A stretch of DNA of 64,000 bases, from NCBI RefSeq assembly GCF_003369915.1, contig NC_046677.1, positions 32,320,913 to 32,384,912 of the forward strand, in the 5' to 3' direction. Origin of the DNA: Drosophila miranda (Eukaryota; Arthropoda; Insecta; Diptera; Drosophilidae). Of the stretch, positions 22,834 through 37,600 are shown one piece after another; the stretch's first letter is position 1; the number at the start of each line of letters is the position of its first letter. A model generated the notes under the pieces. It had not been told where the DNA came from, did not search any database, and saw only the letters and a list, made by a program, of their open reading frames with translations. The translations under genes were made by a program, and so were the position numbers.

Positions 22834-25800
22834 GGTGATGCTTGATTGAGAAAATGTAGAGAAAATTATTCGTTTACTTCTGTATTGCACTTCAGATAGA
22901 GAGAGATAGAGAGTAAGAGTGTACGTCGAACTGTGTAAGTGCACCAGTTCAAGGATGATTGATATGTGGTGGACGCGAGATGAGGGTCTCAGTGCTCTCC
23001 AACGTTCAGTCCTACTTTTCCGCAGCTTGTTTTTATGTAATTACTTTTCGCTCAGCAATTTATTTTTCCTTGCACTAACTGAAGACTGAGTAGGAGTGGG
23101 TTTTTTTATCAGACTTACTTTTCACTTTTTTTTGTCCACTTTACGGTTATATATCTTACTAAATTTTTTCTGGTGGTGCAGGGCAGGCTTTTGTGAATTG
23201 CGGGACTTGCGCTGTGGTTTATTCCGTTGCTGTGGGAACTGCTGCTGAGGACACCCAATCAATTCGAGGTTTGGAAGGCTTGTGTCTGTGCGACAACATT
23301 CACTTTTCGGTCTCGGTCTGTCTCAGTTTTTCTTTATCGCGTTTGCAGCTGGCGCTCACTGCGGCAGCGGCAGCGGCAGCGGCAGCGGATGAAGTCTCCT
23401 ACAAACAGACCCAAGCAAGCCCCAACACAAGTGGGTCCAAAACAGACAATGAGCAGCATATACACGCATACACATTCGAGCACCGCGCAGATAGCGTTGG
23501 AAGAGCACCGAATACACAAACAAATTTGCTCTCGCCTGTCTGAGAGCGCAGAGAGAACCAGAATATTTCAAGGCTACGAGATTAGACTAAATCTACCGTT
23601 ACTTTAACAAATGTAATATGTGCATTGGTTGTGATGAGTAGATATGTTTGTAATATTTTGGATACATACATATGTATGTATGTACACACATATGTTTTCT
23701 TTCTTTAGGTGTTAACATTTGTATGATTTATGGATGGCAAAGACAATTTTCTTAGGAAACAGCAGTGGTACACTGTGTATGTTCTTCTGGGTGTATTTTT
23801 ATTTAATGCACTGTACGGTGTACACAATATTTGCTCTCACTTTCGACTCTCTCTCTCTCCCTCTCGCCATCGTATTACAGCGCGGCAGGGAGAGAGCTAA
23901 GCATTAAAGAGATGGTGGTGGTGGTGAATGCATGCGCTCTCACTTCATCGACCAAAACGCTCCTAGACCCATTTCTGGTACAAAGTTCAACACACGCATA
24001 CATATTTTACATAAACAAGATATTATTGGGGCTGTTGGATCAGCTGTTATTATACATGGTGACTGATGAACGTTTCTCTAATGATAGTTTTCCGATACAA
24101 CGAATCAGTACAGTTTTTTTTTTTTCGTTTGAAAGAGATTTGGGGAAAAATCCATTTGAGTTTCTCAATCTAAGAGTGGTTATCAGAGACCCCGGCCAGA
24201 ATTTGTTATGTACGCTGCCATCCTAGATGCGATCCACCATAACCTGTTGCATGCTTTTAGGCCTTTTACGGTGGGCTCGGTGCTAAAAATTTCAAATCGT
24301 ATAGTGTTATCTAGGGGTTTTTGCTATTAGAGCAACAGGCACTGGCGGCCATGGCTTTCAAAGTAAGAGCTTGAACAACATCGACTCCAAAGTATGTACA
24401 GCGATACACTCGAACACAAAACGGAGTGTGGCCTATAAGCTGCTCCATCGCAGCAATCGGCACGTCCTGATCCAAAAAAAAGCAAATGGCGGGAAACAAG
24501 CTTTCAAGCTGTTTTCCGCCTGTCTGACATAACATTTCCCGAGCTTCAGGTCGCTATAACAAAAATACAGCAAACTAAATGAAAATCATACATACATACG
24601 TACATACTGTGAAGTGAACCACAAGCTCAATATGAATATGTGTGCGAGTACGAATTTCCACCATCCATCCGCTGTATATGCAATGTAAATACATACTTTA
24701 TGTAGCTCTGTGTGTTGGTGTGTGGCATGCCACTGTGCCGCCTGCATCATTTTCAGTCACGTCACTCGTACTAAGCTTTTCCAGTTGTTAGCATCGTTTC
24801 CAATGGATGGCCGGCTTTAGTTGCCTTTCGCAAGCCACAAGGAAAGTTTAGGCCGCTGATTGAATTGCGGTTGTTGCAACAACAAAGATAAATTTTATAA
24901 TTCAGTTTTGTTTTCCGAACGTCTCATTGAGATTATAATTTGATTATTTGACTCTTTTGGCCAAAGCTTGCGAAGGCCACTTGTTGCTCAACCTGTACCC
25001 TGGACCTGTGGCAGGTTTTTTGTGGCTTCTCCAAGGGTTGATACCCCATTACCATGGACTATAAAAGCTGGAAGCAGTTTTTGGAGAATAATAACCTGTA
25101 AGTAGTAGTCACAGCAGAGTGGGGTTTTAAACAAAATGTACCCCAACAAGTTTATGCGACTTCAGAGCATTTTTATGAAATGAAATCAGTTGCGAATAAC
25201 CCACAATGTTCCCCGGCAAACAGCAACAAGGGCCAGAAGTGAAACCGGTTTTTAATCCCTGCCAATCGTTAAGATCTCCGCAATTTGAAAACCTCAACGC
25301 GTCTTAATGATTTCCACGGTACGAGTCATCGGAATTGGCGTCTGTCGAAATACATATGTACATATATAAACTTTGCATAACATTTATGGAACTTTTAACT
25401 GGAAACGACTGCACCCCTTTTAAGTAAGCTATCTTGGAGCGAAATTGACAAAATTTGCAAAGGAAAACACGAAACCAAGTAAATTGTGGCATGTGCTTGG
25501 AAAATGCCTCCCATGTTAACACACACTTTGTACCTCTTTTCACTTCGCGAAGTCGACAAAATCCACCAAACCGGTTTCCCTTTGCTACATTTTGCAATTC
25601 TCCTACTTTGATTTTTGATGAGTGCAGCAATGCTGCGCTTTTAGGAGAGTAAGCTCAGATGTTTGGCTTTCAGAACATGGTTACATGCTTAAACCGAGTA
25701 ATTCTCAGCCAAGGCCTCTCCTCACTAAACTGAAACAATGTCAATATGCGATGTTACTTTGAACACCATCTTATTGTGATTTGATTAAAAAACCACAAAA

Positions 25801-27112
25801 AAAGGAAAATATTCGTATTCACAGAAAACCCTGGTTGTGCCAAAGAAATTCCCACGCGCTATATAATGACCTAATGCCACATAAAATTGGAGGAGTTGGA
25901 GGGTTAGCTGAGTTACAGCATAACAGCTGTCAACTTTCATAGCTGTTTGTTCAAACAAGTATTCCCTTATCGCCTGCCGATACAAGGTATCCAGCTATAG
26001 AACTGGAAACCCATAATTGTGTTTTCCGGTACATCATAAAAGGTTTCAAAGTACAAGGTACATTATCAACTGAACGAAACCTGCTATCAGAAAGATACTG
26101 GCCAAGCTTTTCGAGGCATTCCATACGTCAATGCAATTAGTTTATGAGTCACAGTTTTCCCAAAGCCATGAACTTGTAATTTAACATATGAAATACCCGA
26201 TTTCGTTATCAGTACAAATGTGCTTCCTAGTTACTTCATTACATTCTTACTATTTTTGGAAACGGTCAATCTATTATCCAACCGATAGGATTATCAATAA
26301 AGAATGTCTTCTACCACGCGCAGAACAGCTTGTTATAAACTTTTAATACAAGGCCTGGCCGATAAGCATTTTTATACATATAGTAGTACATAGTAGAAAT
26401 ACAATGTACATACATACATACATATGTATGTAGTTAAATATTAGATGGCAAGTTTTCATGCATGGGAATAGGTATCGATGATATCCAAGCGAATTACCCA
26501 GCGGAGTCTAAATTTCCCAGAGAACTCTAATTATCAGGAATTCTTCTGAGGAGCAGCACTCTGAGAATACCCCAACTGACGCTCTCTCCCCGCTCACACG
26601 CACACAGGCAGCCATTGTGGCGCTCGCTAGAATATGAACAAGAACTGGGGGTACTAGTGCCGTCACGCTCAGACGCATAGCATAGCAGTAGCTATCTCAG
26701 CTGCTCAGCTGTTGCTGTTTGTGTGTTTTCAGGTATATACTCTCTGCCTGGCGGCAGCGGTATTAATTTCTGGCTTCGTTCCACTGCCACAACTGGGGCC
26801 CGTTCATTCACGATCAACCCGCGAGCGAGTAAAGTTCAAAAATCCGAGAAGCAGGAGCGCCCTTTCATACGCACGGGTGGAATTATTTTCTCAGAGAAGA
26901 CCACACGGTGGTGGTTTAATCGGGAACGGGAACGAAAAGGGCAGAAGGGGAACAACAACAAAAATACCCGGTGCAATATTGCTGCCAGGGCAGTGAACGA
27001 ATCGCGTCGCAGTGTCAAAGTTTCTAAATACGAATACACACACAGAATACAGTAGTGGTTGCATTTTGTTTTTAAACCCCATATCTGATTGATTGATTGC
27101 TTGATTGACAAG
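22834..27112. other. Divergent intergenic region between Gs1 and the first ABCG gene
   Basis: It should contain both promoters and non-coding 5' exons, which I cannot delimit. Visible elements are a (GGCAGC)n tract at 23361-23389, a palindromic TACATACATATGTATGTATGTAC-like microsatellite at about 23664-23688, and a similar one at about 26408-26432. No ORF looks coding. Confidence 0.45.
23361..23389. repeat. (GGCAGC)n hexanucleotide tract
   Basis: Nearly five units of GGCAGC. The tract lies about 530 bp upstream of the Gs1 ATG, so it may be within or near the Gs1 promoter or 5' UTR. Confidence 0.7.
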
Positions 27113-30100
27113 ATGACTAAGAGCGATAATGCAAATCTATTGAACGACAACAGGCTGGGTACTGGAGGAGCAGCACAGCTGAAAGCCCAGGTTGTGCCCG
27201 CCCAACCGAAGACCCTCCAGCATTTGCCCAAGCGACCGGCAGTGGACTTGGCGTTCCACAACCTGACATACCGCGTCAAGGAAGGAAACCGCAGCAGTAA
27301 GTACAGTGTGAAAACATATCTGGAAAATGCATACCAACATATTTACATAAGTATAGGTTTACACACCTTTACCCCACAACAACAGAGTGAGCAGAGACCG
27401 TGAGCATGAACTGGACGCGCCTGCTCATTCTCATCGTTTTCGCTTTCTTTGTGCATTCTCTTGGTCTATGAAAGGCAACGGAAGGCAAGGCCTCACCGCC
27501 CTCACATACGAATTCTGTAATACTGTGGTTATACATACATATGTATATGTATGTATATTTTCTCGACTGCAAGTTTCATCTTCGGAGCGGATTTGTTGCT
27601 ATTACGCACTACGCGCCGTTTCCCCAACTTTAGCAAGTTTTACTTGTTTGCTTTAGCTGCGCTCCGGCTTCGTGCTGGTTTTTGATTTCTGGTTTCTTTG
27701 TTCTCGCAGCGTCATATCAGCGGTTGTCTGTGGCGTTGCCACCCTGAGTAAAGAACGTGGGGTAAGCTGTCAGCTTATAGGATTGATTTCCCCATTAAAC
27801 TAGTAACGCTAGTGACTAGTGACTAGTGAATAGTGGCCAAAGGGCACAGTAATGCGCGATAAGCCATTGACCGATACATAGTCGCTAGAGTTACTGTTAC
27901 TGCCCACACACACAATTTTTCCTATTGGGACGGACAGTCAACAAGTTGATTTGATACCCGATGTCCGCATCAAGAATGCGAACCATGTACATACTTCTCT
28001 CTTATGTACATACATATGTATGCATGAACGATTGTTTTTCGTATGTATCCGCAGCTAAACATGGGTGGAGCAGTGTGTGGGGGTTTGGATCTGGCGCTGG
28101 CACTGACACTGGCGTAGCTATTGTGCTGTTAATGAGCAAAAAGCATTCTATGCCAGTCCGTATTCTCCGTGTATTTGATTGTAGAGGCATCAGTACGAGT
28201 ACGAGTACGAGTGTGTGCTTGTTGTGTTAGCACAGCGATTAGGTTTTATTCATAGGCGGATAGATATGAAAGAAGGTTTTGGGGTTAAACTCCCTTCGGA
28301 ACACATAAATTGCTATCCAAAACAAGTGTAATCAATGGTATATCTGTACATATGTATGTACATATGTATGCACCTGGACTGTCATATCTGTGTGGGTGTG
28401 CCCCTGTGAGTATATGTTCAGTAAATGTGACGAATACCTTTATTCCCTCCTATATGTCCATTTTGAATTAGTAATGATGGCCCAGCGATATTTCCAATAA
28501 TTGGGTATTCATATGGGCACAGCACAGCTGCTTTGTTCTCAGAAATCCATAAATCAATACAATTCTCAGATCCAGCTCCAGGTATGGGGCCAGATATCTA
28601 CAAAGACTTCACTTCTGTATCGCTTGATATGCAGCTAAAATGATGCAAGGACAACAACTTTAACGCTCCAGTCTATAGATGCCATGCATCCCAAAGCAAT
28701 TTTAAGTAACTGCCACAGCCTGTTTAAGCTTTAAGCGCAGCCCGTTCGAAGCAAATCAACTTCAACTAAGTACAAAGGTAATTGAAAGCGCCAGCAAGCT
28801 GAACTTTGCACAGCCGCAAACCTTTAAGTCTGATGCGAATAACAATCATCAGTGACGAGACACAAAGGTCGGCAATACGACTCAATTGAGTCAGTAAGAA
28901 TATATGTAAGAGTATGTGCATACATACACACTCCTATTACCTACAATTGAAAGAGTATATTTGCACATGCGAGTGTATGTTTCATCTTAAGGCAAAAGAT
29001 TTGCAGATGGCACGCCACTCTCGGAGACGTGCTAAGTTTTCGGGCTAATAATGTATACAAAGTAAAGTGGCTATGAAGCAACTGCCGCCGCTGTTGGCAT
29101 TCGGGTTACTCGGGTTAAACAATTATGGAAGTACCTGCGAATGTTCTCAAAAGGCCATTCCAGATTTTTATTTCAAGTGCTCGCCTTGAGGCGGCTGCAC
29201 TTGCTTGTCCAATTAAAAATAACAACAAGCAAGATTCCCTCCTTTCGATTCCCCAAACACCGACTGAAATGCCCTTGGAAGCTTCTTCTGCGCACAACTT
29301 TTTGGCCAACTTAGTGGCTGCTCGGGATACGAGTACCTGTGGAATAAAATGAACAGCTCTGAATTGGCCTTAGCGTTTGGACTAAAGTTTGTCAAGCGTA
29401 GCGCACTTCAGTCGAGCCACAGCCACAGCCATAGCTCCAGCCCCAGTCCCAATTTCGGGACGGATACAGCCGAGTTGCGGGCCAGTGGCAGCTGCAATAT
29501 GCGGCAATTCAATGCGAAGCATTGCGTATAGTTAGTGGCTACGCTAGTATGCGGCTTGGCAGTCGCAGTCTGTCAGTTGAGGTTCACTACCAGCTTAAAT
29601 AGCGCCGTATTTTGTAATCAAGTGAGCTGTCGGGCAACTAAATTAAACCAACCTATGTACATATGCACGAGATTCGTACAATTCAAGTTTTTTGTGAACG
29701 CTAGAGCGAAGCTATAGGTCACGGCAACTGACTAGTAACTAGTCTGAGTTACGACACGCCTAAATTGGATTGTTTTGTAATGGCCATTTAAAACAACATC
29801 TCTTAAGTTAGTAGTTTCTACCACTAACCCACAGCCCCGCGATCGCAGTCTGTTACGATCGCATCAATGACAAAAGATCCTCACCTGAGAGCCATACAAA
29901 TGATCGATATGTCCATCTTTGGCGAAGATTCGTAACCGGCAATTGCGAATAACCGCGCGTGCCCGAGAGCAAACTGGTTTATTAGCATTTTCCTCCACAG
30001 ATGTTATTTTCTAGTTTATATTTTATTCATATGGTGTATGGTGTACATAAGGCACTTCCGCGTCTGCTCATTCATCTAAGCTGTTTTTATTTGAAAAGAA

Positions 30101-33100
30101 TACGCCAATATGTGATTCTGAGGCGGATCGTTTAAAACCCTCAAGAATATGTTATTGAAAGCACCTACTATCTAAAACGCACCCAAGAAACATTAAGGAC
30201 TATCTGATCACCGGAATCGTTGGATCCCAGCGCTTGTAAAGCTTCAGACACAGCTCTATTGTCTGCATTCACCGCTCAGACGCCGCGGCGTCCAGACGGA
30301 GATGGAGGGCAACAAAGCTCGCAGGCAGGGGCCAATGACCGGGTTATGCTGTTTGATTGTCAGTCTTTTTTTTATATTTTTTTTACCTATTGACTTCACT
30401 TCACACTTGATCGTCCGATGACATTCAATAGCTTCGCCATAGTTAAGTGGCGGCGCTTGGTTCAATAACGTTAGATTAATCATGAAGGCGACTATTTTTA
30501 GGCCTGATAAAAGATTTCCCCAAAAACACTTATTTCATACATCTTGTCATTTCAGATGCCAAAACAATTTTGAAGGGCGTCAGCGGACGCCTGCGGTCAG
30601 GAGAGCTCACAGCCATCATGGGACCATCCGGCGCTGGCAAGAGTACGCTCCTGAATATTTTGTCTGGCTACAAGTAAGTTTGGCTTTGTCTGATCCCGAT
30701 GATGATAATTTGCATTCACAACGAGTAGCTGGTACATATTTTCGCATGTGTGTATGTGTGTTTATGACCTTGTGGAAATACACCAGAATGTACGGCACAC
30801 GGTGCCTGTTGCGCCGTACTAGTGCTAGTGCGAGTATATTTATAAGCCCGCCCTGTATTATCAGCATTACTATAAAGAAATATATACGACTTGAAAATTA
30901 CACTGCCTCTCAGAGAGCTTGAACCGCCGACCTTTTCGCGACTCTGCACGAGCACAGAATGGGTTCTTTGAAATTATATAATTTATGCACCGTGGGTACG
31001 GAATCTTCATCCGTCCCTTCCAAAGTTATTATCTTTATTCGTTTATTGAAAACGTTGAAGAAGTTTTGCTGTGCGGCATAATAATCATAAACATTTCAAA
31101 TTAACTTGCTTAGTTGTTACTGTTGTTACTAGGAGCTAGGCGGCGGACAAGTCGCTAGCCATGAATCGCCATGAATCGATATGGGAATGAGAGGTTGACT
31201 GAATCGCAGGAAGCCGATTTCTGTCATGCCATGTACATATGTACTTACATACATACATATACACATATATCAGAGTGTAATCAGCGCCTCGCTTTGTTTG
31301 TGTTTTATTAGTTTAAATACTTGTGTGGGAATACGCTACTAGTTTGCTGAACTTTGGAACCAACCTCTTTGCGCAACAGTTCTCCAATCGCGTGCACATA
31401 CTATACACATGCCTATGTACATACTGGTACTTTAATATATGATATAAGTGTACACACTCGTAGATATGCAGAGAAAAAATAGGGGTCTAATTATCTGTGT
31501 TATTAGCTCTGTTCAAAATTCAATGATAACCAATGAAGCAACTGTCTCCACGGGCTTGCCAAAATGGTAGGCATATGCATTTTAACGAGACTTTTTTTTA
31601 TATGGAAACCTTATGAAAAGCTTTCCGATGGCCGTGATCAGTCCTTGATGGATTCGCCACAGCAAGTCCATAGCATCCTTAAATACGATTTTATTTTTTC
31701 CTGCAGAACCTCGAGCATCGAAGGAAGCGTCACCATGAACGGCGCCGAACGCAACCTGAGTGCTTTCCGCAAGTTATCCGCTTACATAATGCAGGATAAT
31801 CAGCTGCACGGGAATCTAACTGTGCAGGAAGCGATGACGGTGGCAACGAATCTAAAGCTCAGCAAAAAGTTCACAAAGCCTGAGAAGAATTCAATGGTAA
31901 GTTATTCGATCAAAGTACAGACAGACGGCCAGGCATATAAGTATGTACATACAGACAGCACACTCAATTATGAATTGGACAAGCTAAATCAAAGTTCCAG
32001 ACTTAGGTGTCTGTATTCTCGACGCATATTTTTAACTCAATAAAACCAGTTTCTGGCAGAATATATCACAATACCCGTAGGTGACAATATGAAAGTCTGT
32101 TTAGGCTATTTTCAAAAGTCTTGCAAGTCATCGCGGCCAGACAAAAACCAAACTTAATGAAAGGAAATTTCACAGCGCTAATAAGTTAGATGTCTCTTAC
32201 AGATCGATGACATTTTGCTGACTCTGAGCCTGAGTGAGCACCGCAATACGATGACTCGCAATCTGTCAGGCGGCCAGAAGAAGCGTCTATCCATTGCCCT
32301 GGAGCTGGTCAGCAATCCACCCATTATGTTTTTTGACGAACCCACCTCCGGCCTGGACAGCTCGACCTGTTTCCAGTGCATTCATCTCCTGAAAATGCTG
32401 GCCGCAGGTGGACGCACAGTCATCTGCACCATCCATCAGCCTTCCGCTCGTCTGTTCGAGATGTTCGACCAGTTGTACACTCTCGCGGACGGACAGTGCG
32501 TCTACCAGGGCAGCACCAAGCAGCTGGTGCCCTTTCTCTCCACCCTGAACTTGGAGTGCCCCAGCTACCACAACCCGGCAAGCTATGTCATTGAGGTTTC
32601 TTGCGGGGAGCACGGCGATCACACTCGCAAACTGGTGGAGGCAATCGACAATGGCAAGAGGGACATCCGTTCCTCCGCGGACTATGCTGGACTGAAGGCC
32701 CGCAATGATCTGGTGAAGGTACAAAATCTGAAGGCCATCCTGGACAAGAACGATGCCTCAAACGTCAGCGGAAGCAAGTACGAGGACAATCTGACCTTAA
32801 ACAATGGTTTGCTAAATGGCATGGTCAACGATATTGTAAAGAACACCAACACTGGGACTGCCGTGGTCAGCACCAATGAGAAAGGCGATGCCATGATTGA
32901 CGTGGAGAAGACGGACAACTGTACAACGGCTCTGCTCTCGGAGGAGATTACATCGCCGGAGCGGTACCCGACGTCGCAGTTCCATCAGTTCTGGGTGGTG
33001 CTCAAGCGAACTTTGCTTTTCAGCTATCGCGATTGGGTAAGTTTGGCACCAGCGAACATTTTTAGAGAACCAATAACTAATGCAATAATAACTTTTTTCT

Positions 33101-34015
33101 CATAGACGCTTATGTACCTACGATTGTTTGCTCATCTTTTGGTTGGTTTTCTGATTGGAGCCCTCTACTACGACATTGGCAATGATGGAGCCAAGGTGCT
33201 CAGCAACCTTGGTTTCTTGTTCTTTAACATGTTGTTCCTCATGTACACTTCAATGACCATAACGATTCTATCATGTAAGTGATTTAACAACACAACCAAC
33301 CATATATGTATATTATGTACTCATATGTGTATCAAATCCAACGTGTTTAGTCCCACTTGAGATGCCCGTGCTGTTAAAGGAGAACTTTAATCGCTGGTAT
33401 TCGTTGAAATCCTACTATCTGGCTATATCAGTGGCTGATCTACCATTTCAAGTAAGTTTTTCAAAGCCGTTTAAACGAACCACAGAACGAATATTTACCT
33501 TCTATTTTTACCAGGCAATTTTCTGTGTCATCTACGTATCCATCGTATATTACTTCACCTCGCAACCTTGGGAACTGTTCCGGTTCTCGATGTTCCTGTC
33601 GGCCTGCCTACTCATCTCCTTCGTCGCTCAGTCCGTCGGTCTGGTGGTTGGCGCTGCCATGAACGTCCAGAATGGAGTCTTCCTTGCCCCGGTTATGTCC
33701 GTGCCATTCCTGCTGTTCTCCGGTTTCTTCGTCTCCTTCGACGCTATACCGGTGTACTTACGTTGGATCACGTATCTATCGTACATCCGCTACGGCTTCG
33801 AGGGCACCGCTCTGGCCACCTACGGCTACGAGCGTGAGAAGCTGCGATGCTTCCAGACCTATTGCCATTTCAAGTCGCCCATCACGACGCTGGAGGAGCT
33901 GGACATGGTGAACGCGAACTTTACGCTGGATATTGTAGCCCTTGTCGTGATCTTTGTGGTGCTGCGCATTTCAGCGTACCTGTTCTTGCGCTGGAAGCTT
34001 AAGACTGTGCGCTAG
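27113..34015 (+). CDS. CG3164: ABCG-family half-transporter, 698 aa
   Basis: Exons: 27113-27296, 30556-30673, 31707-31896, 32203-33036, 33106-33274, 33351-33451, 33515-34015 (2097 nt, in frame). An N-terminal ATPase has Walker [11 protein letters not shown]-loop [13 protein letters not shown], signature LSGGQKKR, Walker B and D-loop [14 protein letters not shown], and H-loop CTIHQPSA. A 6-helix membrane domain follows from about residue 445 (FSYRDWTLMYLRL), ending with a second-last loop containing [15 protein letters not shown] and C...TYC. Domain order (ATPase first, one membrane domain) defines an ABCG half-transporter that works as a dimer; it is closest to the ABCG1/ABCG4 sterol-type branch. 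The substrate is unknown. The first intron is 3.3 kb and may hold enhancers. It is the tandem paralogue of the gene at 38633. The CG name is based on position and paralogue pairing. Confidence 0.9.
27297..30555. other. CG3164: First intron of the 698 aa ABCG gene
   Basis: No exon-like ORF is convincing. Contents include a CTAGTGA-like short repeat (about 27798-27832), TACATATG palindromes (27531-27556, 28010-28022, 28346-28370) and an ACGAGT repeat (28194-28212). Confidence 0.5.
30674..31706. other. CG3164: Second intron of the 698 aa ABCG gene
   Basis: 1.03 kb intron with no coding signal seen; it has short TACATA/TATGTA repeats near 31232-31265. Confidence 0.5.
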
Positions 34016-34604
34016 GTTTTTGTAAAATTAAATATTGATTTCGGTTCTAAAAGCTTTCTATGTACCTAATACCTATTTAGTTAACAACAAAGCGTTCTGG
34101 GTTCTTAATATTTAATCCTTGTACATTTTATTTTTGCCTAGTTTTTAGTTGCGAAATTCATAATCTAAGTGATACGCGCTTTATTGCAGCCCCAGATGTA
34201 GCTAAAGATAACATTTGATCAAACTAAATCACATTGAACAAACCACAATTAAGGAGTAAGCAAATATAGGGCTATAGGTAAGAAAAATTCACACATCAAA
34301 TCACACTATTTTGCCAAAACCAATATAATATTAAAATATACTATTTTCATGTGACCTTTGAAATGTGTACAAGCAAGGAAGAAATTATATATTGTCGTCC
34401 GTGAACAAAAACATATTTTATACATATATACATGTACAACAACAAAAAATCTTGCAATTTGTATTCAAGATGCATTACATTACGACTGTTTGTAACTATT
34501 TTATACCAATTTTTAAAATACAGGTTTCTGATAAATTCACATGTTATTTAAGTGAAAAACATATTTTGTAATCACATTTATATTTATAGTTGATTCGTGG
34601 AGGA

Positions 34605-34610
34605 AATAAA
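34605..34610 (+). terminator. Poly(A) signal of the 698 aa ABCG gene
   Basis: AATAAA about 590 nt after the stop codon, followed by a TG-rich stretch. Confidence 0.45.
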
Positions 34611-37600
34611 GAAATGCTGTACAAAAAAGTCTTGATTCGATTTACTCCAGGAACCAATAATACACAGTCATCTGATCATCCGATCTGATAGACCAGCAAT
34701 TATACATGAGTACAAAACCTAAGACCCTGAGAAGGTTAATGAGGTTAAAACTGCAGCCAGGTCGAAGCCTTCGCAGAAAGTACGGAAGATCTCCACCAAC
34801 ATTGCCAACAGATGCGACATCAGGGAAATTGACAGGCGGGCTTGGATAGACAGACATGGTTATGTATGGACCGATCATATATTGATGCTATATTGACACT
34901 GATATAGAATTAATGTAGGTATATACTTTATGGACTCGGAAACGCTTCCTTCTGGCTGTTAAATACTTATCTATACAAGCCAATACTTGTATATCAAATT
35001 TAAAACTTATAGTAAAGAGCCGATGACCTGCCAGCTAGTTTTCCACAATTTCTCTTAGGTTAAGAATTGTATTGTGAGCCTTCAAATTTATAAATAAATA
35101 AATAAAAAAATATAGTCGATTGTTCTTCTTTGAGAATTGTTGGCCAATCATTTGGCCAAGACAAAAGTTTGGGCGCTGTATTTCGTGTAAATGAAGTCTG
35201 ATCAGTAAGGGTTGTTCATTCAGGATCGTGAGGATAAAGACGAAAAACAGGTCAATTTTTGGAAAACTCATCGATAATCGGCCGATTTATGTATGGCTGA
35301 GAAATATAATGGAATTGAAAAATACAGTCGAGCTTCTGTATTACGAACTTAGGTACAACGAAGTTTACTATATAACGAATTTATTTTTAAAACACTGCAT
35401 TTCTATATTCTGCAAAAATTAATTCTAGATAATTTGTTTAATGATTTTCAACGTCAAGGCTACGGATTTAGTCAGCCCAAAAGTATGTCATAATTTGTTT
35501 ATGTGGCCGATATTGATCGCCACCTGGCGTCACTTCAATTTAATTGGGTGGGCGATCATTGCGCAAATAATTAAAATGAAATGGCTAAAGAGGAAAAAAT
35601 ATCAATTGGTACAAATTTGTTTCTTTTGCGAGTCTGCACGTCTGTCAAATGAATACGAAATCTGATTGCATCGAGGAACATGTGCCATGCCGTCGCAATG
35701 AATTTGCAATTCCGTCTCGTTAGTAAAATGTAGGAAATTGTTTAGAAATGCCAGCGGTTTCAGGGTCACCATCATTTTGGAAAGATTTAGCGAACGGTTT
35801 TCCAATTTCATGCAACATAAATGTTCTCGCATTAAGTTCTTCATCCCAGCTCTCAGTACCCCCTTTCCTTATGTTTTTACTGTTCGTAATGAGAACTTTT
35901 TCTTGGGACTAGACTTGTGGACTATCTAAATGTGAATAATGAATTCCACTGGGGCATGGGCATTGACAGTTGTTTACACATTCGTTGCACAGATCATTTC
36001 TATAGGATGGGCCTATAAATAGAGTATGTTATCCTGCTGTATCGAAAATCAGAGGCTGCCGAACAAGTTTGCCAAGGGTTTGCTGCTGCATAGGATGAAA
36101 AAAGCTCTCTTTCTTTGCCTAGAAGTGTTCTTTCCACTTTTCTTTGTCTGCTGTGGGCAGGGGGCAGTCATGCCACTCTGTTGTTCTTCCTTCATTTGCT
36201 TTCAGTACATTTTCGGTCGTTGGTGCAACAAGTCGTCGCTGCTGCCGGTTTCGTTGTAGTTGTCATTGTCGTTGTTGTTTCCGACTCTCAGTCTCCCCAC
36301 CATCCATGCCACCCGTAAACAGCTGCCTTTGCCAGGCGAAAGAGAGTGGAAAGCTAACGCGAGCAGCAACAACAAAAAGAAAGCGGAGTAAGTGCAATGA
36401 AGCTCTACGACCCTCTCCTTTCTCTCTCCCTCTCCGATTGTGGTGAAGGCTAGTGCCAGCGAGTTGTGCACTTACGCAGATGCAGATGTAAATACATAAT
36501 AATACCCACCAGCAGCAATATCTAAGCGCGTTCGTTGAACCTGAAAGTCGGAATGGCTGCGCGAGTGTGATTGTGTACATATGTATGTATGTACGTACTA
36601 AAATATGATAGAAAATATTTTCAGCCGCCGTGCCGATTCCCGCTGGCACATACAATCAGCAAGTACTGTTTAATCGATTGTTGGGTCAACTAAGGAAATC
36701 ATCATTATGATCTAACGTTCTGATAACGTCTGAAACCCACTATATAAGCCACTGAAAAGTCAACTGATTGCACTCGGAATTATCTCATTTAGAAATATAG
36801 CCACCACGTATCCGGTTGGAGTCGGTGATAGCACTCTGATAGATGTCAGAATCCTCTAACAGCGTCTGGAGCCCGCTTCTCTTAGCGCCAATGTTGACAC
36901 TAGTGTACGTCAGACAAATCTGTTTCTGGGACACCAAAATAAAGCTCGGTGCCCGAATATGCCCTGATAAAAGTGTGAATACTCGTACATACAAATAGTC
37001 GCATATAATTATAATGGTATGGTGAATTTAGCCTATGCTTCATAGATACATACATACATATGTACATATGGGATTTTTAATCATATATCGCACAGTCAAA
37101 GCAAAGTTCAACATTCGCCGCTTCATTGCATTTGCATGCGCCATTACTCACACAAAAAAGACAAGATACGAAACAAAGAATAAAGAATCTTTTGGCACGT
37201 CGCCTCTTGCATACCCTTACACGGCACATCATACAAACTCATGGATATATTCATAAAGTACTGGGTACTGGAAATACCCAAATATTTGAGGAAATGGTAC
37301 CCAAACGCGTATACAGTACGATACAAAAGACTTTTAAGTAAGGCCATTGGTCACGGCACGCACCCTGTTCCCACCGATTTCCGCTCCTATTTCGTATTCA
37401 TGCCATGCCGCTAAGACTTTCCACGAACAAAGCCAAGTGCAGCAGTTCAGAAACGTGTGTACGAGTATCATTCTGTATGCATCTGTATATTGTACGGGCT
37501 TATACTTTCATGCACTAATGCGGGGAATTATATGGAGCATGCAATCAATGAGAGCCAAGTAAAGATAAACAATGAAAAAGAGGAGTATATGTACATAACT

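Noticed and set aside
30900-30960. Possible tRNA-like stretch (TTGAACCGCCGACC)
   Set aside because: Looks a little like a B box, but no A box, acceptor stem or anticodon arm can be folded around it.
34642-34878. 78-codon minus-strand ORF after the first ABCG gene
   Set aside because: No recognisable domain or splice partner; overlaps the region just after the poly(A) signal.
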